Shown here piece after piece: positions 33,083 through 44,319 of a stretch of DNA of 64,000 nucleotides. The notes under the pieces are model-generated. The model searched no databases and was not told the DNA's origin. It saw only the letters and a list, made by a program, of their open reading frames with translations. Every line of letters begins with the position of its first letter. Positions within the stretch are counted from its first letter, which is position 1. Made by a program: the position numbers and the translations under genes. Origin of the DNA: Pelagibius sp040217155 (GTDB taxonomy: Bacteria; Pseudomonadota; Alphaproteobacteria; Kiloniellales; Kiloniellaceae); the NCBI GenBank assembly GCA_040217155.1, contig JAVJNS010000026.1:1-64000 (forward strand). The letters run 5' to 3'.

Positions 33083-33985
33083 ATGAGCAGCGTTTCTCTT
33101 GGGGTCGTGGGCCTCGGTTCGATGGGACTCGGGATGGCGAAAAACGCCGTGAAGGCGGGACTCCCGGTGAAGGGTTTCGACATCTTCGAAGGCTCGCGCC
33201 GAGCCTTCGCCGAGGCCGGCGGAACGGCGGCCGCCAGCGCCGCCGAGGCCGCCGGAGGGGCCGACGTCCTGCTGCTGGTGGTGGTGAACGCGGAACAGGT
33301 CGAGGCGATCCTGTTCGGCGGCGGCGGCGCCGCCGAGGTTCTGCCGCAAGGCGCCGTGGTCATGGTGTGCAGCACCATCGCTCCCCGGGCGGCGCGCGAG
33401 ATCGGCGCCAGGCTCGCGGCGCAGGGATTCCTGATGCTCGATGCGCCGGTTTCCGGCGGCAAGGTCGGCGCCGAAGCCGGCACGCTGACGGTCATGGCCT
33501 CGGGTCCCGACGAGGCTTTCGAGAAAGCGCGCCCGGTGCTCGACGCCATCGCCGGCGAGGTGCGCGAGCTCGGCAGCGAAGCCGGCCTGGGGGCGACTTA
33601 CAAGGTGGTCCACCAGTTGGCCGCCGGCGTCCATCTGGCGGTGGCCGCGGAGGTGATGGCGCTGGGCGCCAACATGGGCTGCGATCCGGACGTCTTGTTC
33701 GACATCGTTTCGAAGTCGGCCGGGCGGTCCTGGATGTTCACCGACCGGGTACCGCACATGCTGGACGACGACTTCACACCGCGCAGCATGGTGGACATCT
33801 TCGTGAAGGATCTGGGCCTCGTCGTCGGCGCCGGCTACGATTCAAAGACGCCGCTGCCGCTCGCCTCGGCGGCGCTGCAACTCTTCCTCGCCGCATCGTC
33901 GATGGGACACGGCAAGATCGACGACGCCGCCGTGGTCAAGGTCTACGAAAGCGCGACCGGCGCGGCGGTGAAGCGCGGCGGGTGA
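33083..33985 (+). CDS. NAD(P)-dependent beta-hydroxyacid dehydrogenase (HIBADH / L-threonate dehydrogenase-like)
   Basis: A 300-residue oxidoreductase. The Rossmann motif GVVGLGSMGLGMAKN (about 7-21), substrate motif DAPVSGGKVGAEAGTLTVMASG near 127-148 and catalytic-Lys region LGATYKVVHQLAAGVHLAVAAE near 171-192 are those of the 3-hydroxyisobutyrate dehydrogenase family; the GxxYK-type lysine is present. Several members oxidise L-threonate or other C4 sugar acids. It lies 50 nt after the transketolase genes and probably belongs with them. The substrate remains open. Confidence 0.9.
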   Translation: MSSVSLGVVGLGSMGLGMAKNAVKAGLPVKGFDIFEGSRRAFAEAGGTAAASAAEAAGGADVLLLVVVNAEQVEAILFGGGGAAEVLPQGAVVMVCSTIAPRAAREIGARLAAQGFLMLDAPVSGGKVGAEAGTLTVMASGPDEAFEKARPVLDAIAGEVRELGSEAGLGATYKVVHQLAAGVHLAVAAEVMALGANMGCDPDVLFDIVSKSAGRSWMFTDRVPHMLDDDFTPRSMVDIFVKDLGLVVGAGYDSKTPLPLASAALQLFLAASSMGHGKIDDAAVVKVYESATGAAVKRGG

Positions 33986-34020
33986 TCGCCGCAGCGGCGG
34001 TGGACGGTCCGAGCGCGACG

Positions 34021-34743
34021 TCACGCCTTGCCCGTCGAATAGATATAACCGGCGCCGCGCACCGTCTTTATGACCTGGGGCTTTGCGGGGTCGCTTTCGA
34101 TCTTGCGGCGGATGCGGGCGATGCGGATATCGATGCTGCGGTCGAAGGGTTCCCAGTCGCGGTTGTGAGCCAGATTCAACAGCTGATCGCGGGTCAACAC
34201 CCTGTTGGGGTTGTCGGCAAAGGCTTTCAGCAGGTCGAACTCCATGCCGGTGAGGGGAACCTCGCCGCCCTCGGGATCGAACAGCTTGTGAGACTCCAGA
34301 TTCAAGGTGAAGCGGCCGAAGCGCGCCACCTGGACGTCGCCCGGGCCGTCGCCGCTGTCGACGGCGCGGGCCTGTTCGGCGCGGCGCAGCACGGCCTTGA
34401 TGCGCGCCAGCAGTTCGCGGAGATCGACCGGCTTCGCCAGGTAGTCGTCGGCCCCCATCTCAAGACCGACGATGCGGTCGACGACCTCGCCGGCCGCCGT
34501 CAACATGATGATGCCGACCTTGCTGTTGCCGCGCAGGTAGCGCGCCAGGGACAGGCCGTCCTCCCCCGGCATGCGGATGTCGAGCAGCACCAGGTCGACG
34601 TCGTCGGCGCCGATAACGTCGCGCAGCCGCTCGCCGCCATCCGCGGGCGTCACGCGAAAGTCGTGCAGCTCCAGATACTCCTGGATGGTCTCGCGGATTC
34701 CCGGTTCGTCGTCGACGACGACGATGTGTTTTTGTCCCTGCAT
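34021..34743 (-). CDS. OmpR-family response regulator paired with the hybrid kinase
   Basis: A 240-residue regulator. Receiver residues are intact (DD at 11-12, phospho-acceptor D55 in LLDIRMPGEDG, T in IIMLTA, K in YLAKPVD). The winged helix at about 140-236 ends in VIKTVRGAGYIYS. The ATG at 34743 begins directly before the receiver. It lies 25 nt after the hybrid kinase gene on the same strand and is the likely output partner. Its stop faces the dehydrogenase stop 35 nt away. Confidence 0.94.
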   Translation of the reverse strand: MQGQKHIVVVDDEPGIRETIQEYLELHDFRVTPADGGERLRDVIGADDVDLVLLDIRMPGEDGLSLARYLRGNSKVGIIMLTAAGEVVDRIVGLEMGADDYLAKPVDLRELLARIKAVLRRAEQARAVDSGDGPGDVQVARFGRFTLNLESHKLFDPEGGEVPLTGMEFDLLKAFADNPNRVLTRDQLLNLAHNRDWEPFDRSIDIRIARIRRKIESDPAKPQVIKTVRGAGYIYSTGKA

Positions 34744-34768
34744 GCCAAAGGTTCCTCGGATCAAGCGA

Positions 34769-38302
<3,534 letters not shown>

Positions 38303-38534
38303 TTCGTTGCCCCAGACTTCAGGCACGGGTCCTGCCGGAGGAACAATGCAGACTAGCCGAGGGGCGCACCAGAGGGAAAGCGCTTCGGGCAGCCGCAAAT
38401 AGGCCGCCGAACCTTCGGTTCGCGGCGGAATCCGGTCTGCCCAATTTGACGCTCTGCCCATCCCATGGCCTGCCCAAAGTGAAAGCCCGCCAACCCGGGG
38501 CTGTCGCGAACATACGCGGCCCGGGTTTTCGGCC

Positions 38535-38564
38535 GGGCCGATGCGTCTCCCCACGCACCGGCCC
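38535..38564 (-). terminator. Strong hairpin downstream of the DUF1127 gene (no T-tract)
   Basis: Arms 38535-38546 and 38553-38564 pair over 12 positions, with one mismatched or G-U pair depending on strand, around a 6-nt loop. The hairpin lies 15-44 nt after the stop of the minus-strand DUF1127 gene. There is no run of T after the stem on either strand, so it may stabilise the 3' end rather than terminate transcription by itself. Confidence 0.45.
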
Positions 38565-38578
38565 GGCGGGCTGTACGG

Positions 38579-38908
38579 TTACCGGCGCGTGCGCCGTGAG
38601 CGATCGCGGCTTGGATTTTCGGCTTCGTGCGCGGCGCTGATGATCGCGGCGCGATTGAGGCCGATGTCGCGCAGCATGTGGTTGTCGAGCTTCGACAGCT
38701 CGATCACCGTCTTGCGGACCCGCCGTTCGTTGTCGGGCCGCACAAAGACATTCCGCAACGCATGGGCCAACGAGAGGCCGGCCTTGGCTGCGGCTGATTG
38801 TCGGACATTCCTATTAGAGACTGCCCTATTTGTGTCGGCGCCGAAGGGACTGACGACATTTCTGCCGGTCAGGATCATCGGTGAGCCGAATACTTCGGAG
38901 TTGCTCAT
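38579..38908 (-). CDS. DUF1127 domain-containing small protein
   Basis: A 109-residue basic protein with a DUF1127 domain at its C-terminal half: TVIELSKLDNHMLRDIGLNRAAIISAA (about 69-95) matches the family core L..L.d..L.DIGL.R..i. DUF1127 proteins of alphaproteobacteria are small, Arg-rich, and in Agrobacterium relatives affect phosphate and carbon metabolism and small-RNA turnover. The N-terminal 50 residues are a variable extension. The transcript is followed by a strong hairpin. No partner gene is evident. Confidence 0.85.
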   Translation of the reverse strand: MSNSEVFGSPMILTGRNVVSPFGADTNRAVSNRNVRQSAAAKAGLSLAHALRNVFVRPDNERRVRKTVIELSKLDNHMLRDIGLNRAAIISAAHEAENPSRDRSRRTRR

Positions 38909-39529
38909 TCTTCTTCACCCGGTTCATCGGTTTTCGGTCGGTTGCTCGCCCAAGCTGATGCAGGCCGGATCCTCTAGCGGTCTGTCGATCAGATTTCGCA
39001 TAGAGATATAGCGAGGCGCTGTTTCTTCCCGATGTCGCCGGCGGCCCCTTTGGGTAACAATTGTTTTCTCTCCGCGAGACCTTGCCGCGGCCTGCGGGCA
39101 GAGCTGTCGAATCCCGGCTCACCAACGCGGTCAAGGAGAAAAAATAAGCAGATTCAACAATATGAATGGATTCAACGAGTGACTTGGAAGACCTTCGCAC
39201 CGATGGGGCAGTGTGTATCGCGCCGCAGCATCGAAACAATTGAAACAATGTAAGCCGCGGCGTGGTGGCCAGTGCTCACTGTTGATCGAACCCCGCCGGC
39301 CGGTCACGCCGTGCAGGAGGGATCCGGTTGTGAAGCGGCAGAAACGGCGGAAAATGGAAAAGGTCTCTTATGTGGTAATCCGCACAGCCACCATCCTGCC
39401 TCCCGGCTAGCCTCTCTTCACAACGGACATAGGGGGTCTCTCGCCAAAGCGGTAAATCCTCCTGAATCCAATCTGTCCGTTTCGAAACCAAGGGGTTGGT
39501 GACACTAGGGGAAGGGAGAGCCAAGCATC
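38909..39529. other. 621-bp intergenic region, AT-richer than its surroundings
   Basis: The longest gap in the window, between the DUF1127 gene and the LuxR-type regulator. No ORF here resembles a protein family. It holds a perfect 10-bp palindrome AACAATTGTT (39056-39065), a direct repeat GATTCAAC (39151 and 39169, 18 bp apart) and a direct repeat GAAACAAT (39233 and 39242, 9 bp apart). It is visibly poorer in G+C than the genes. It must contain the promoters of both divergent regulators and could hold a small RNA. Confidence 0.5.
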
Positions 39530-40255
39530 ATGTCAAACGTCAATACACTGCTAGTTGGCCGCAATCGGTTGTTTCTGGAGGGACTGAAGAGCCTTCTGCG
39601 CGGCAGTTCGTTCGACGTTCGCGCTGAAGCTCTCAGCGTCGGCGATTTGGATGACTTCGACGACGATCCGCCGGAGCTGGTTCTCATCGAACTGCGCGAT
39701 GACCTGGCCGATCTGATCGACGATCTTCGCCAGCTGCGCGAGGATCTGCCGGAGACTCCGGTCGTCGTGCTGACCGACGAGCGCGAGCCCCGCACGCTGG
39801 CGGCCTGCCTCAACGCCGGTGCCGCCGCGTTCCTGTTGAAGGACATCTCGCTGGAGGCCCTGATCCATTCGCTGAAACTGGCCATGCTTGGCCAGAAGGT
39901 GATGCCAACGGATCTGGCCGCGGCTCTGATCAATGGCGCCGCGGGCGTTCAGCAGATCAACGGCAAGAGTGTGGAAAGCTACGGTCTTTCCGATCGTGAG
40001 ACGGAGATCCTGCGTTGCCTGGTGAGCGGAGATGCCAACAAGGTGATCGCCAACCGTCTCGAGATCACCGAGGCGACCGTGAAGGTTCACATGAAGAGCC
40101 TGCTGCGGAAGATCAAGGCGGGAAACCGCACCCAGGCGGCAATCTGGGCGCTGAATCACGGCCTGGGCCCCGGATTGCCCTTCGGAAGGGCTCCGGAGAC
40201 CGCGGCGCCGGCTTCCGCCGCACGGGAAATGGTGCTGTCGCAGGTGATGGTCTAA
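39530..40255 (+). CDS. LuxR/NarL-type regulator with degenerate receiver (Glu at the phospho-acceptor site)
   Basis: A 241-residue protein with a NarL-like layout: receiver-like fold at about 4-120 and LuxR-type HTH at about 151-205 (LSDRETEILRCLVSGDANKVIANRLEI, then TEATVKVHMKSLLRKI). In the receiver the usual acidic pair is replaced (LLVGRNRLF), and the phospho-acceptor Asp is Glu54 in VLIELRDD. The switch T82 and K104 remain. Such changes usually mean phosphorylation-independent activity. Start preceded by GGGAGAG. No kinase lies next to it. It faces another LuxR-type gene, and the two stops are 82 nt apart. Confidence 0.88.
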   Translation: MSNVNTLLVGRNRLFLEGLKSLLRGSSFDVRAEALSVGDLDDFDDDPPELVLIELRDDLADLIDDLRQLREDLPETPVVVLTDEREPRTLAACLNAGAAAFLLKDISLEALIHSLKLAMLGQKVMPTDLAAALINGAAGVQQINGKSVESYGLSDRETEILRCLVSGDANKVIANRLEITEATVKVHMKSLLRKIKAGNRTQAAIWALNHGLGPGLPFGRAPETAAPASAAREMVLSQVMV

Positions 40256-40268
40256 AGCACTTTGCGAT

Positions 40269-40292
40269 GGGAGCCTTCTTTCCCCGGCTCCC
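40269..40292. terminator. Hairpin between convergent LuxR-type genes
   Basis: GGGAGCC (40269-40275) and GGCTCCC (40286-40292) form a perfect 7-bp stem with a 10-nt loop, in the 82-bp space between two converging genes. No T-run follows on either strand. It could act as a bidirectional terminator with help from Rho. Confidence 0.4.
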
Positions 40293-40337
40293 CGCCCGCC
40301 GCCGATTTTGCATCGTGCCGCGGCCGTGCGGAAGGAC

Positions 40338-41075
40338 CTAAGACCAGACGGCGCCGTTGTGCCGGCTGCTCTTATGCCCGCTGCCCTTGCCGTTTAACGC
40401 CGCGCTGCCGCGCAGGTTTTCCAATAGCGGCAGCAACACGGTGGCCGCCAGGACGGCCGCTTCGGTCCTGTTGCGGCAATCCAACTTGATCAGGATGGCG
40501 CGGACCATTGATTTGACCCGCGCTTCGCTTTCTTCCAGCGCCTCGGCGATGCTGCGGTTGCTTTCGCCCTCGGCCAGCAGAGCGAGAATCGCGCGTTCGC
40601 TCTCGCCAAGGCAAGACAGCATTTCCACGTAGACACTGTTATCCAGCGTATCCGCCCGGGCGCCGGGCATCACCGAATAGCCGTCCTCGGCCAGCTTCAG
40701 GCTCTCTTCCAGGTAGCGTAGTCCCCGGTCCAGAAGCAGCAACCCGTCGGCGCGGCCAGGCAGATCGCCCAGCATGGCGCATTTCGATTCGGGCACAGCC
40801 AGCAATACGCGCGTCCGTTTGCCGGACCAACGCTCGATCTGATCCTCCAGGCTGTGGAAGCGGCTGCTGTCGTTGGCCGCGAGAATCAGGTAGTCGGCGT
40901 CCGGTTCGCCGCGGCCATTGGAGGGAAATATGCAGATGTCTCCGACGCGGGTGTCGGGGACGTTGCGTAACGCATTGAGAAGAGGACCGGGTTCGATTCC
41001 AGCTGCCACGACAGCGCAGCGGCGATGCTTTGCGGCTTCGGCTTGGCCAGTTTCTCTGTCGTCCTGCTCGATCAT
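40338..41075 (-). CDS. LuxR-type HTH regulator with an atypical N-terminal domain
   Basis: A 245-residue protein starting at an ATG after a strong ribosome site (GGAGGACCCC). The C-terminal LuxR HTH is at about 155-210 (LGESERAILALLAEGESNRSIAEAL then KSMVRAILIKLDCRNRTEAAV). The N-terminal part (about 17-140) may be a receiver-like fold without any of the phosphorylation residues: the place of the acceptor reads DYLILAANDS. The spacing DGYSVMPGARAD resembles the end of NarL receivers. It converges on a second degenerate NarL-like protein. Role unknown; similar orphan pairs in alphaproteobacteria have been linked to polysaccharide or motility control, which is inference. Confidence 0.8.
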   Translation of the reverse strand: MIEQDDRETGQAEAAKHRRCAVVAAGIEPGPLLNALRNVPDTRVGDICIFPSNGRGEPDADYLILAANDSSRFHSLEDQIERWSGKRTRVLLAVPESKCAMLGDLPGRADGLLLLDRGLRYLEESLKLAEDGYSVMPGARADTLDNSVYVEMLSCLGESERAILALLAEGESNRSIAEALEESEARVKSMVRAILIKLDCRNRTEAAVLAATVLLPLLENLRGSAALNGKGSGHKSSRHNGAVWS

Positions 41076-41322
41076 CTGAGGGGGTCCTCCTGCCATACAA
41101 GGTCGGCGCCGGCTTGTGCCCGGAAAGCGGGTGGCTTGGCGCTGCGCGGGCAGGAAGACTAACACGCGGATCGCTGTCGATCCTTTGCGCAGGCATAGTA
41201 CCACCGACGGGGTAGCGCACCCTCGTTCGACGCGCGCAGGCGCCGCCCGTGGCGGCCCTCCGACAGCGACAATTCGTAGCGCTTTGCGGTTTTCCGGCTC
41301 AAGAAGGGGATCATTCTGAACC

Positions 41323-41338
41323 TGTGAGATTTGCCACA
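41323..41338. promoter_or_regulatory. CRP-like binding site
   Basis: TGTGAGATTTGCCACA matches the CRP consensus TGTGA-N6-TCACA at 9 of 10 defined positions. It lies 248 bp upstream of the minus-strand LuxR-type gene and close to the Crp/Fnr gene. Distance to any promoter is unknown. Confidence 0.45.
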
Positions 41339-41425
41339 GTGCGGCTGGACCAAGACGCCTAGTTTGAGACCGTCGTCGTGGAGGTCCTCCCTCAAGCCGC
41401 GATGACCACCTTCAGGTGAGCCCAA

Positions 41426-41453
41426 GCCCCGTCCGCCGCCCATCGGACGGGGC
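41426..41453 (-). terminator. Perfect 9-bp hairpin downstream of the Crp/Fnr gene
   Basis: GCCCCGTCC (41426-41434) and GGACGGGGC (41445-41453) form a perfect GC-rich stem with a 10-nt loop, starting 42 nt beyond the crp/fnr stop. On the minus strand the stem is followed only by TTGGG, so the U-tract is poor. Confidence 0.5.
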
Positions 41454-41494
41454 GTCTCCTGTTGGGAGCAATTTCCCGGGAGAAGGGGCCGCAG

Positions 41495-42211
41495 TCAGTC
41501 GCCGGTCACGTCGTGAACCAGGCGCTCCAGTTCTTCCATATCGCTGACGATCAAGGTGCGGCCGTCCCGGCTGAGCAGGCCACTTTTGGTGAGGTCGTTC
41601 AACTCGCGCGTCACCGCTTCGCGATGGGTGCTGATGCGGCTGGCGATGTCGGCGTGCGTCGGCGCCGGGGAAATGCGGGCAGCGTTGCCCTCGCGCTGAC
41701 TGTCCCGCGCCAGGCGCAGCAGTTCGGAGTGAATGCGGTTCTTCACCGCCAGGGTGCTGAATTCGAAGATGCGCTCGCTCAACGAGCGGACCATCCCGGT
41801 AAGATAAGTCAGCATGGCCATGGAAACAGCGGAGTATTCCTGCAGAATGGATCGGAATGTTTCCGCCGAAACCGAGCCAATCATGACGTCCGTCAACGCA
41901 ATGACGTTGGCGGAGCGCGGTGCGCCATCGATCGCCGCGAACTCGCCGAAACACTCCCCGGCATGGATATCCCGGAAAGCGACTTCCTTGCCCGCGCTGG
42001 AGAACAAGATCACGCGAACGGTACCGGAAACCATGAAATAGACGTCGGTGGAAGCGTCCTGGTGGCCGATGATCTGCTGGTCGGCCTTATAGTTCCGCCA
42101 GTGCACACGCTGCGTCAGGCGTTCGATCTCGCGCGCGTCGAGATCGCGAAAGATCTCGATCCGCTCGAGCGCGTAGCCGGTGCCACCCGAAAGCTTTTGA
42201 TTGGCCGTCAT
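41495..42211 (-). CDS. Crp/Fnr family transcriptional regulator
   Basis: A 238-residue regulator with an N-terminal cyclic-nucleotide-binding fold (about 15-130, including GECFGEFAAIDGAPRSANVIAL near 88, the phosphate-binding-cassette region) and a C-terminal HTH_Crp domain (about 150-225: THADIASRISTHREAVTRELNDL). GEFAAIDGAPRSA closely matches the cAMP pocket signature GE.A..dg.pRsA, so a cAMP-binding, Crp-like role is plausible. No N-terminal cysteine cluster is present, so it is not an oxygen-sensing FNR and is probably not the factor for the hemN box. Start could be nine bases earlier at a GTG. Confidence 0.92.
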   Translation of the reverse strand: MTANQKLSGGTGYALERIEIFRDLDAREIERLTQRVHWRNYKADQQIIGHQDASTDVYFMVSGTVRVILFSSAGKEVAFRDIHAGECFGEFAAIDGAPRSANVIALTDVMIGSVSAETFRSILQEYSAVSMAMLTYLTGMVRSLSERIFEFSTLAVKNRIHSELLRLARDSQREGNAARISPAPTHADIASRISTHREAVTRELNDLTKSGLLSRDGRTLIVSDMEELERLVHDVTGD

Positions 42212-42565
42212 GAATACCACTCATGCAGTTCGGGCTGGTCGCGGCGGCGCCGCGATTGCAGCGAAAGAGACCGTGCCGTTCAAGAAAACGCTACAAAGCC
42301 AGAAGAATCCTCATCGAGGCGATCCGCCCCCTACGCTCAAGCTATACCCCGCTTTCATCGCAAGAGCAGCCAGCGAAGTTCCCGGATCCTGCGCAATTCT
42401 ACCCGCGGGCTACGCGGATGCAACCGGCTGTTGGCCGCAGCATGCCCGTGGCCGCCGTCAACGCAAGTCAAGGCGCATCGCCTCGATTGGCTTGCTTTGG
42501 CCTGATCGGCACAGTATGGAGGCGCCAACCTGCCGGGTCTCCTGCAAGAAGACGGCCGCTCGAAA
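42212..42565. other. 354-bp intergenic region between Crp/Fnr and AGE epimerase genes
   Basis: The two genes diverge from here, so promoters for both are expected. I see no convincing -35/-10 pair, operator or RNA gene; open frames crossing the region have no recognisable protein similarity. Confidence 0.5.
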
Positions 42566-43756
42566 ATGTCACAGACCGCCATAACGATTTCCACGGACCG
42601 GCTGCAATCCTGGCTGAGCGGAACGCTTCTTCCGTTCTGGGCGTCGGCCGGATTCGACGAGGCGAACGGCGCTTTCGTGGAGAAGTTTGAGCCGTCCGGC
42701 GAGGCGACGGCGGAGGACTACACCCGGTTGAGGGTCCAGGCGCGGCAGATCTACGTGTTTTCCCATGCCGCGGCCGCCGGATTCAGCACAGTCGGCCAGG
42801 CGCGGGCTGAAAGCGCCTTCGCCTTTCTCGATGCGCACGCCTGGGATCGTGAAGAGGGTGGCTGGTTTCATCGACTGCGGCGCTCCGGTGCGGTGCTCGA
42901 CCGGACCAAGGACAGCTACGATCACGCCTTCATGCTGCTGGCCATGGCCTGGCTCTACCGCGCCGGCGGCGATGAACGGCTGTTGCAGCGTGCCAGGGAA
43001 ACGCTGACTTTCTTCGATGCCGCGCTCGGCCTGTCGCGCGGCGGCGTCTTTGACGGCTATAGCGAGCAGCAGGTGGCGCCGGGCGCGGAAACCCCGCTGC
43101 CACGTCGCCAAAACCCGCATATGCACCTGCTGGAGGCGCTCTTGGCCCTCCATGAAGCCTCCGGCGAAGCCTGTTGGATGGAGCGCGCGGATCAGATCTT
43201 CGAGCTGTTCGAACGCTACTTTTTTGACGCGGATGAAGCGCAACTCATCGAGTTCTTCGACCACAGCTGGCGCGAAATGCCTTTCGAGGGCCGCCGCCTG
43301 CGTGAGCCGGGTCACTTCTTCGAATGGACCTGGCTGCTGCATCGCTATGCGGCGCTGAGCGGCAACGACCGGGCCGTCGCGGCCATGCGACGGCTGTTCG
43401 ACTGGGCCTGGAAGCACGGTGTCGATCGCGGCAGCGCGGCGCCCTTCGTGGTCTTCGAGGAACTCGACCCGGAGGCGCGAATCCTGGCCGGCGGCCGCAA
43501 GCGCCTCTGGCCGCAGACCGAAGGCGTGAAGGCCTGTCTGGCGGTATACGAACGGTTCGGGGACCAAGAGGCGCTGACAGCGGCGCGGCAACTGCTGGCG
43601 GCGAAATTCGATGTCTTCGCCAGCCTCGATCATCCACGTTGGCGCGAGCAGGTCGACCGGGACGGCAAGCTGATCCGTGAAGGCATGCCGGCCAGCAGCC
43701 TCTATCACCTGTTCCTGGCGGTGGCCGAAGCGATCCGAGTCCTGCCCCGAGACTAG
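42566..43756 (+). CDS. AGE family sugar epimerase/isomerase (mannose isomerase-like)
   Basis: A 396-residue (alpha/alpha)6-barrel enzyme of the N-acylglucosamine 2-epimerase family. Visible active-site segments are TRLRVQARQIYVFSHA near 52-67 (substrate Arg), DHAFMLLAMAWLYRAGGD near 117, RRQNPHMHLLEALLALHEASG near 181 (conserved HM-LLEA) and REPGHFFEWTWLLHRYA near 247 (catalytic His in PGH..EW). KRLWPQTEGVKA near 312 completes the set. Members interconvert mannose/fructose, glucose/fructose or GlcNAc/ManNAc; length and motifs fit aldose-ketose isomerases, but the sugar is not resolved. Single gene with no sugar operon around it. Confidence 0.9.
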   Translation: MSQTAITISTDRLQSWLSGTLLPFWASAGFDEANGAFVEKFEPSGEATAEDYTRLRVQARQIYVFSHAAAAGFSTVGQARAESAFAFLDAHAWDREEGGWFHRLRRSGAVLDRTKDSYDHAFMLLAMAWLYRAGGDERLLQRARETLTFFDAALGLSRGGVFDGYSEQQVAPGAETPLPRRQNPHMHLLEALLALHEASGEACWMERADQIFELFERYFFDADEAQLIEFFDHSWREMPFEGRRLREPGHFFEWTWLLHRYAALSGNDRAVAAMRRLFDWAWKHGVDRGSAAPFVVFEELDPEARILAGGRKRLWPQTEGVKACLAVYERFGDQEALTAARQLLAAKFDVFASLDHPRWREQVDRDGKLIREGMPASSLYHLFLAVAEAIRVLPRD

Positions 43757-43837
43757 AGTCGGTTTGTCACGCCTCGACAATGCCTGTCACAATTGGCAAA
43801 AGTACGAGCGCGACAGAGTCTTGCAGAGGAGCAGCCG

Positions 43838-44113
43838 ATGGCCCGGTTCGGTCACTTTTGTTTGTCTATTGCGATGCTGATCGTCGCCGCCGCCTGCGCC
43901 GGACATTCAGCACCTCGCGTGACCTTCTCCGGCCCCGACTATATCACTATCAAGCACGACCCTGTGTTCACAGGCCCGCCACCATTTGAGGTGCTAGCGA
44001 TGGCCGAGCGTTATTGTGCTGCTGACAAAAAGAGAGCGGAAGTCACGCCCTATGGCCGCTACGTCAATTCGACAGCGTTTGTATGTGTGGCTGAAGGTGA
44101 AGAGGTAAAGTAG
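43838..44113 (+). CDS. Small predicted lipoprotein
   Basis: A 91-residue protein with a lipoprotein signal: hydrophobic stretch FCLSIAMLIVAAAC, lipobox VAAAC with the acylated Cys near residue 20. The mature part of about 70 residues has two more Cys (in ERYCAADKKRAEV and STAFVCVAEGEE), which could form a disulphide. The ATG follows GCAGAGGAG. It resembles small alphaproteobacterial lipoproteins of unknown function that carry a paired C-x(n)-C with an AExYC motif. Single gene after the epimerase. Confidence 0.7.
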   Translation: MARFGHFCLSIAMLIVAAACAGHSAPRVTFSGPDYITIKHDPVFTGPPPFEVLAMAERYCAADKKRAEVTPYGRYVNSTAFVCVAEGEEVK

Positions 44114-44259
44114 CTTCGGCCGGCTTGATCAACGCGGCGCAACGTCTTGTCGCTGCCCGATCGGCCCCACATCCTCGGAGGAAAATCTCACCGTGCGGCA
44201 GTGCCGCTGGTCTTGAACTCGCCCTTGAATGCGCCGCCGGATCGCATAGATCAGTATAA

Positions 44260-44274
44260 TGAGAATGATTCGCA
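44260..44274 (+). promoter_or_regulatory. Fur-like box upstream of the DUF2061 gene
   Basis: TGAGAATGATTCGCA is a 7-1-7 inverted repeat with one mismatch between arms and close to the classic Fur core TGAGAAT-N-ATTCTCA. It sits in an AT-rich stretch centred 53 bp before the ATG at 44320, a normal repressor position. Irr and Mur sites differ in sequence; Fur is the best match. Confidence 0.6.
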
Positions 44275-44319
44275 TTTGATCTGATCTGCGGCCGCTGGCC
44301 GCGGCAAGGAGGACGGAGG

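Larger units (their letters stand above)
41076..41494. other. 419-bp intergenic region with a CRP-like site and a hairpin
   Basis: The gap lies between the start of the LuxR-type gene and the end of the Crp/Fnr gene, both on the minus strand. It contains a CRP-like palindrome at 41323-41338 and a strong hairpin at 41426-41453. No coding sequence is recognised. Confidence 0.5.

Noticed and set aside
33986..34020. Possible terminator between convergent genes
   Set aside because: Only a short GCC/GGC-rich self-complementary stretch with a one-base loop; not a believable hairpin.
38303..38554. Upstream extension of the hybrid kinase
   Set aside because: Open frame without similarity that runs into the hairpin after the DUF1127 gene; kept outside the gene, although the true start is uncertain.
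41495..42211. Crp/Fnr protein as the oxygen sensor acting on hemN
   Set aside because: It has no N-terminal cysteine cluster for a 4Fe-4S centre and keeps a cAMP-pocket-like motif; the FNR-type factor must be elsewhere.
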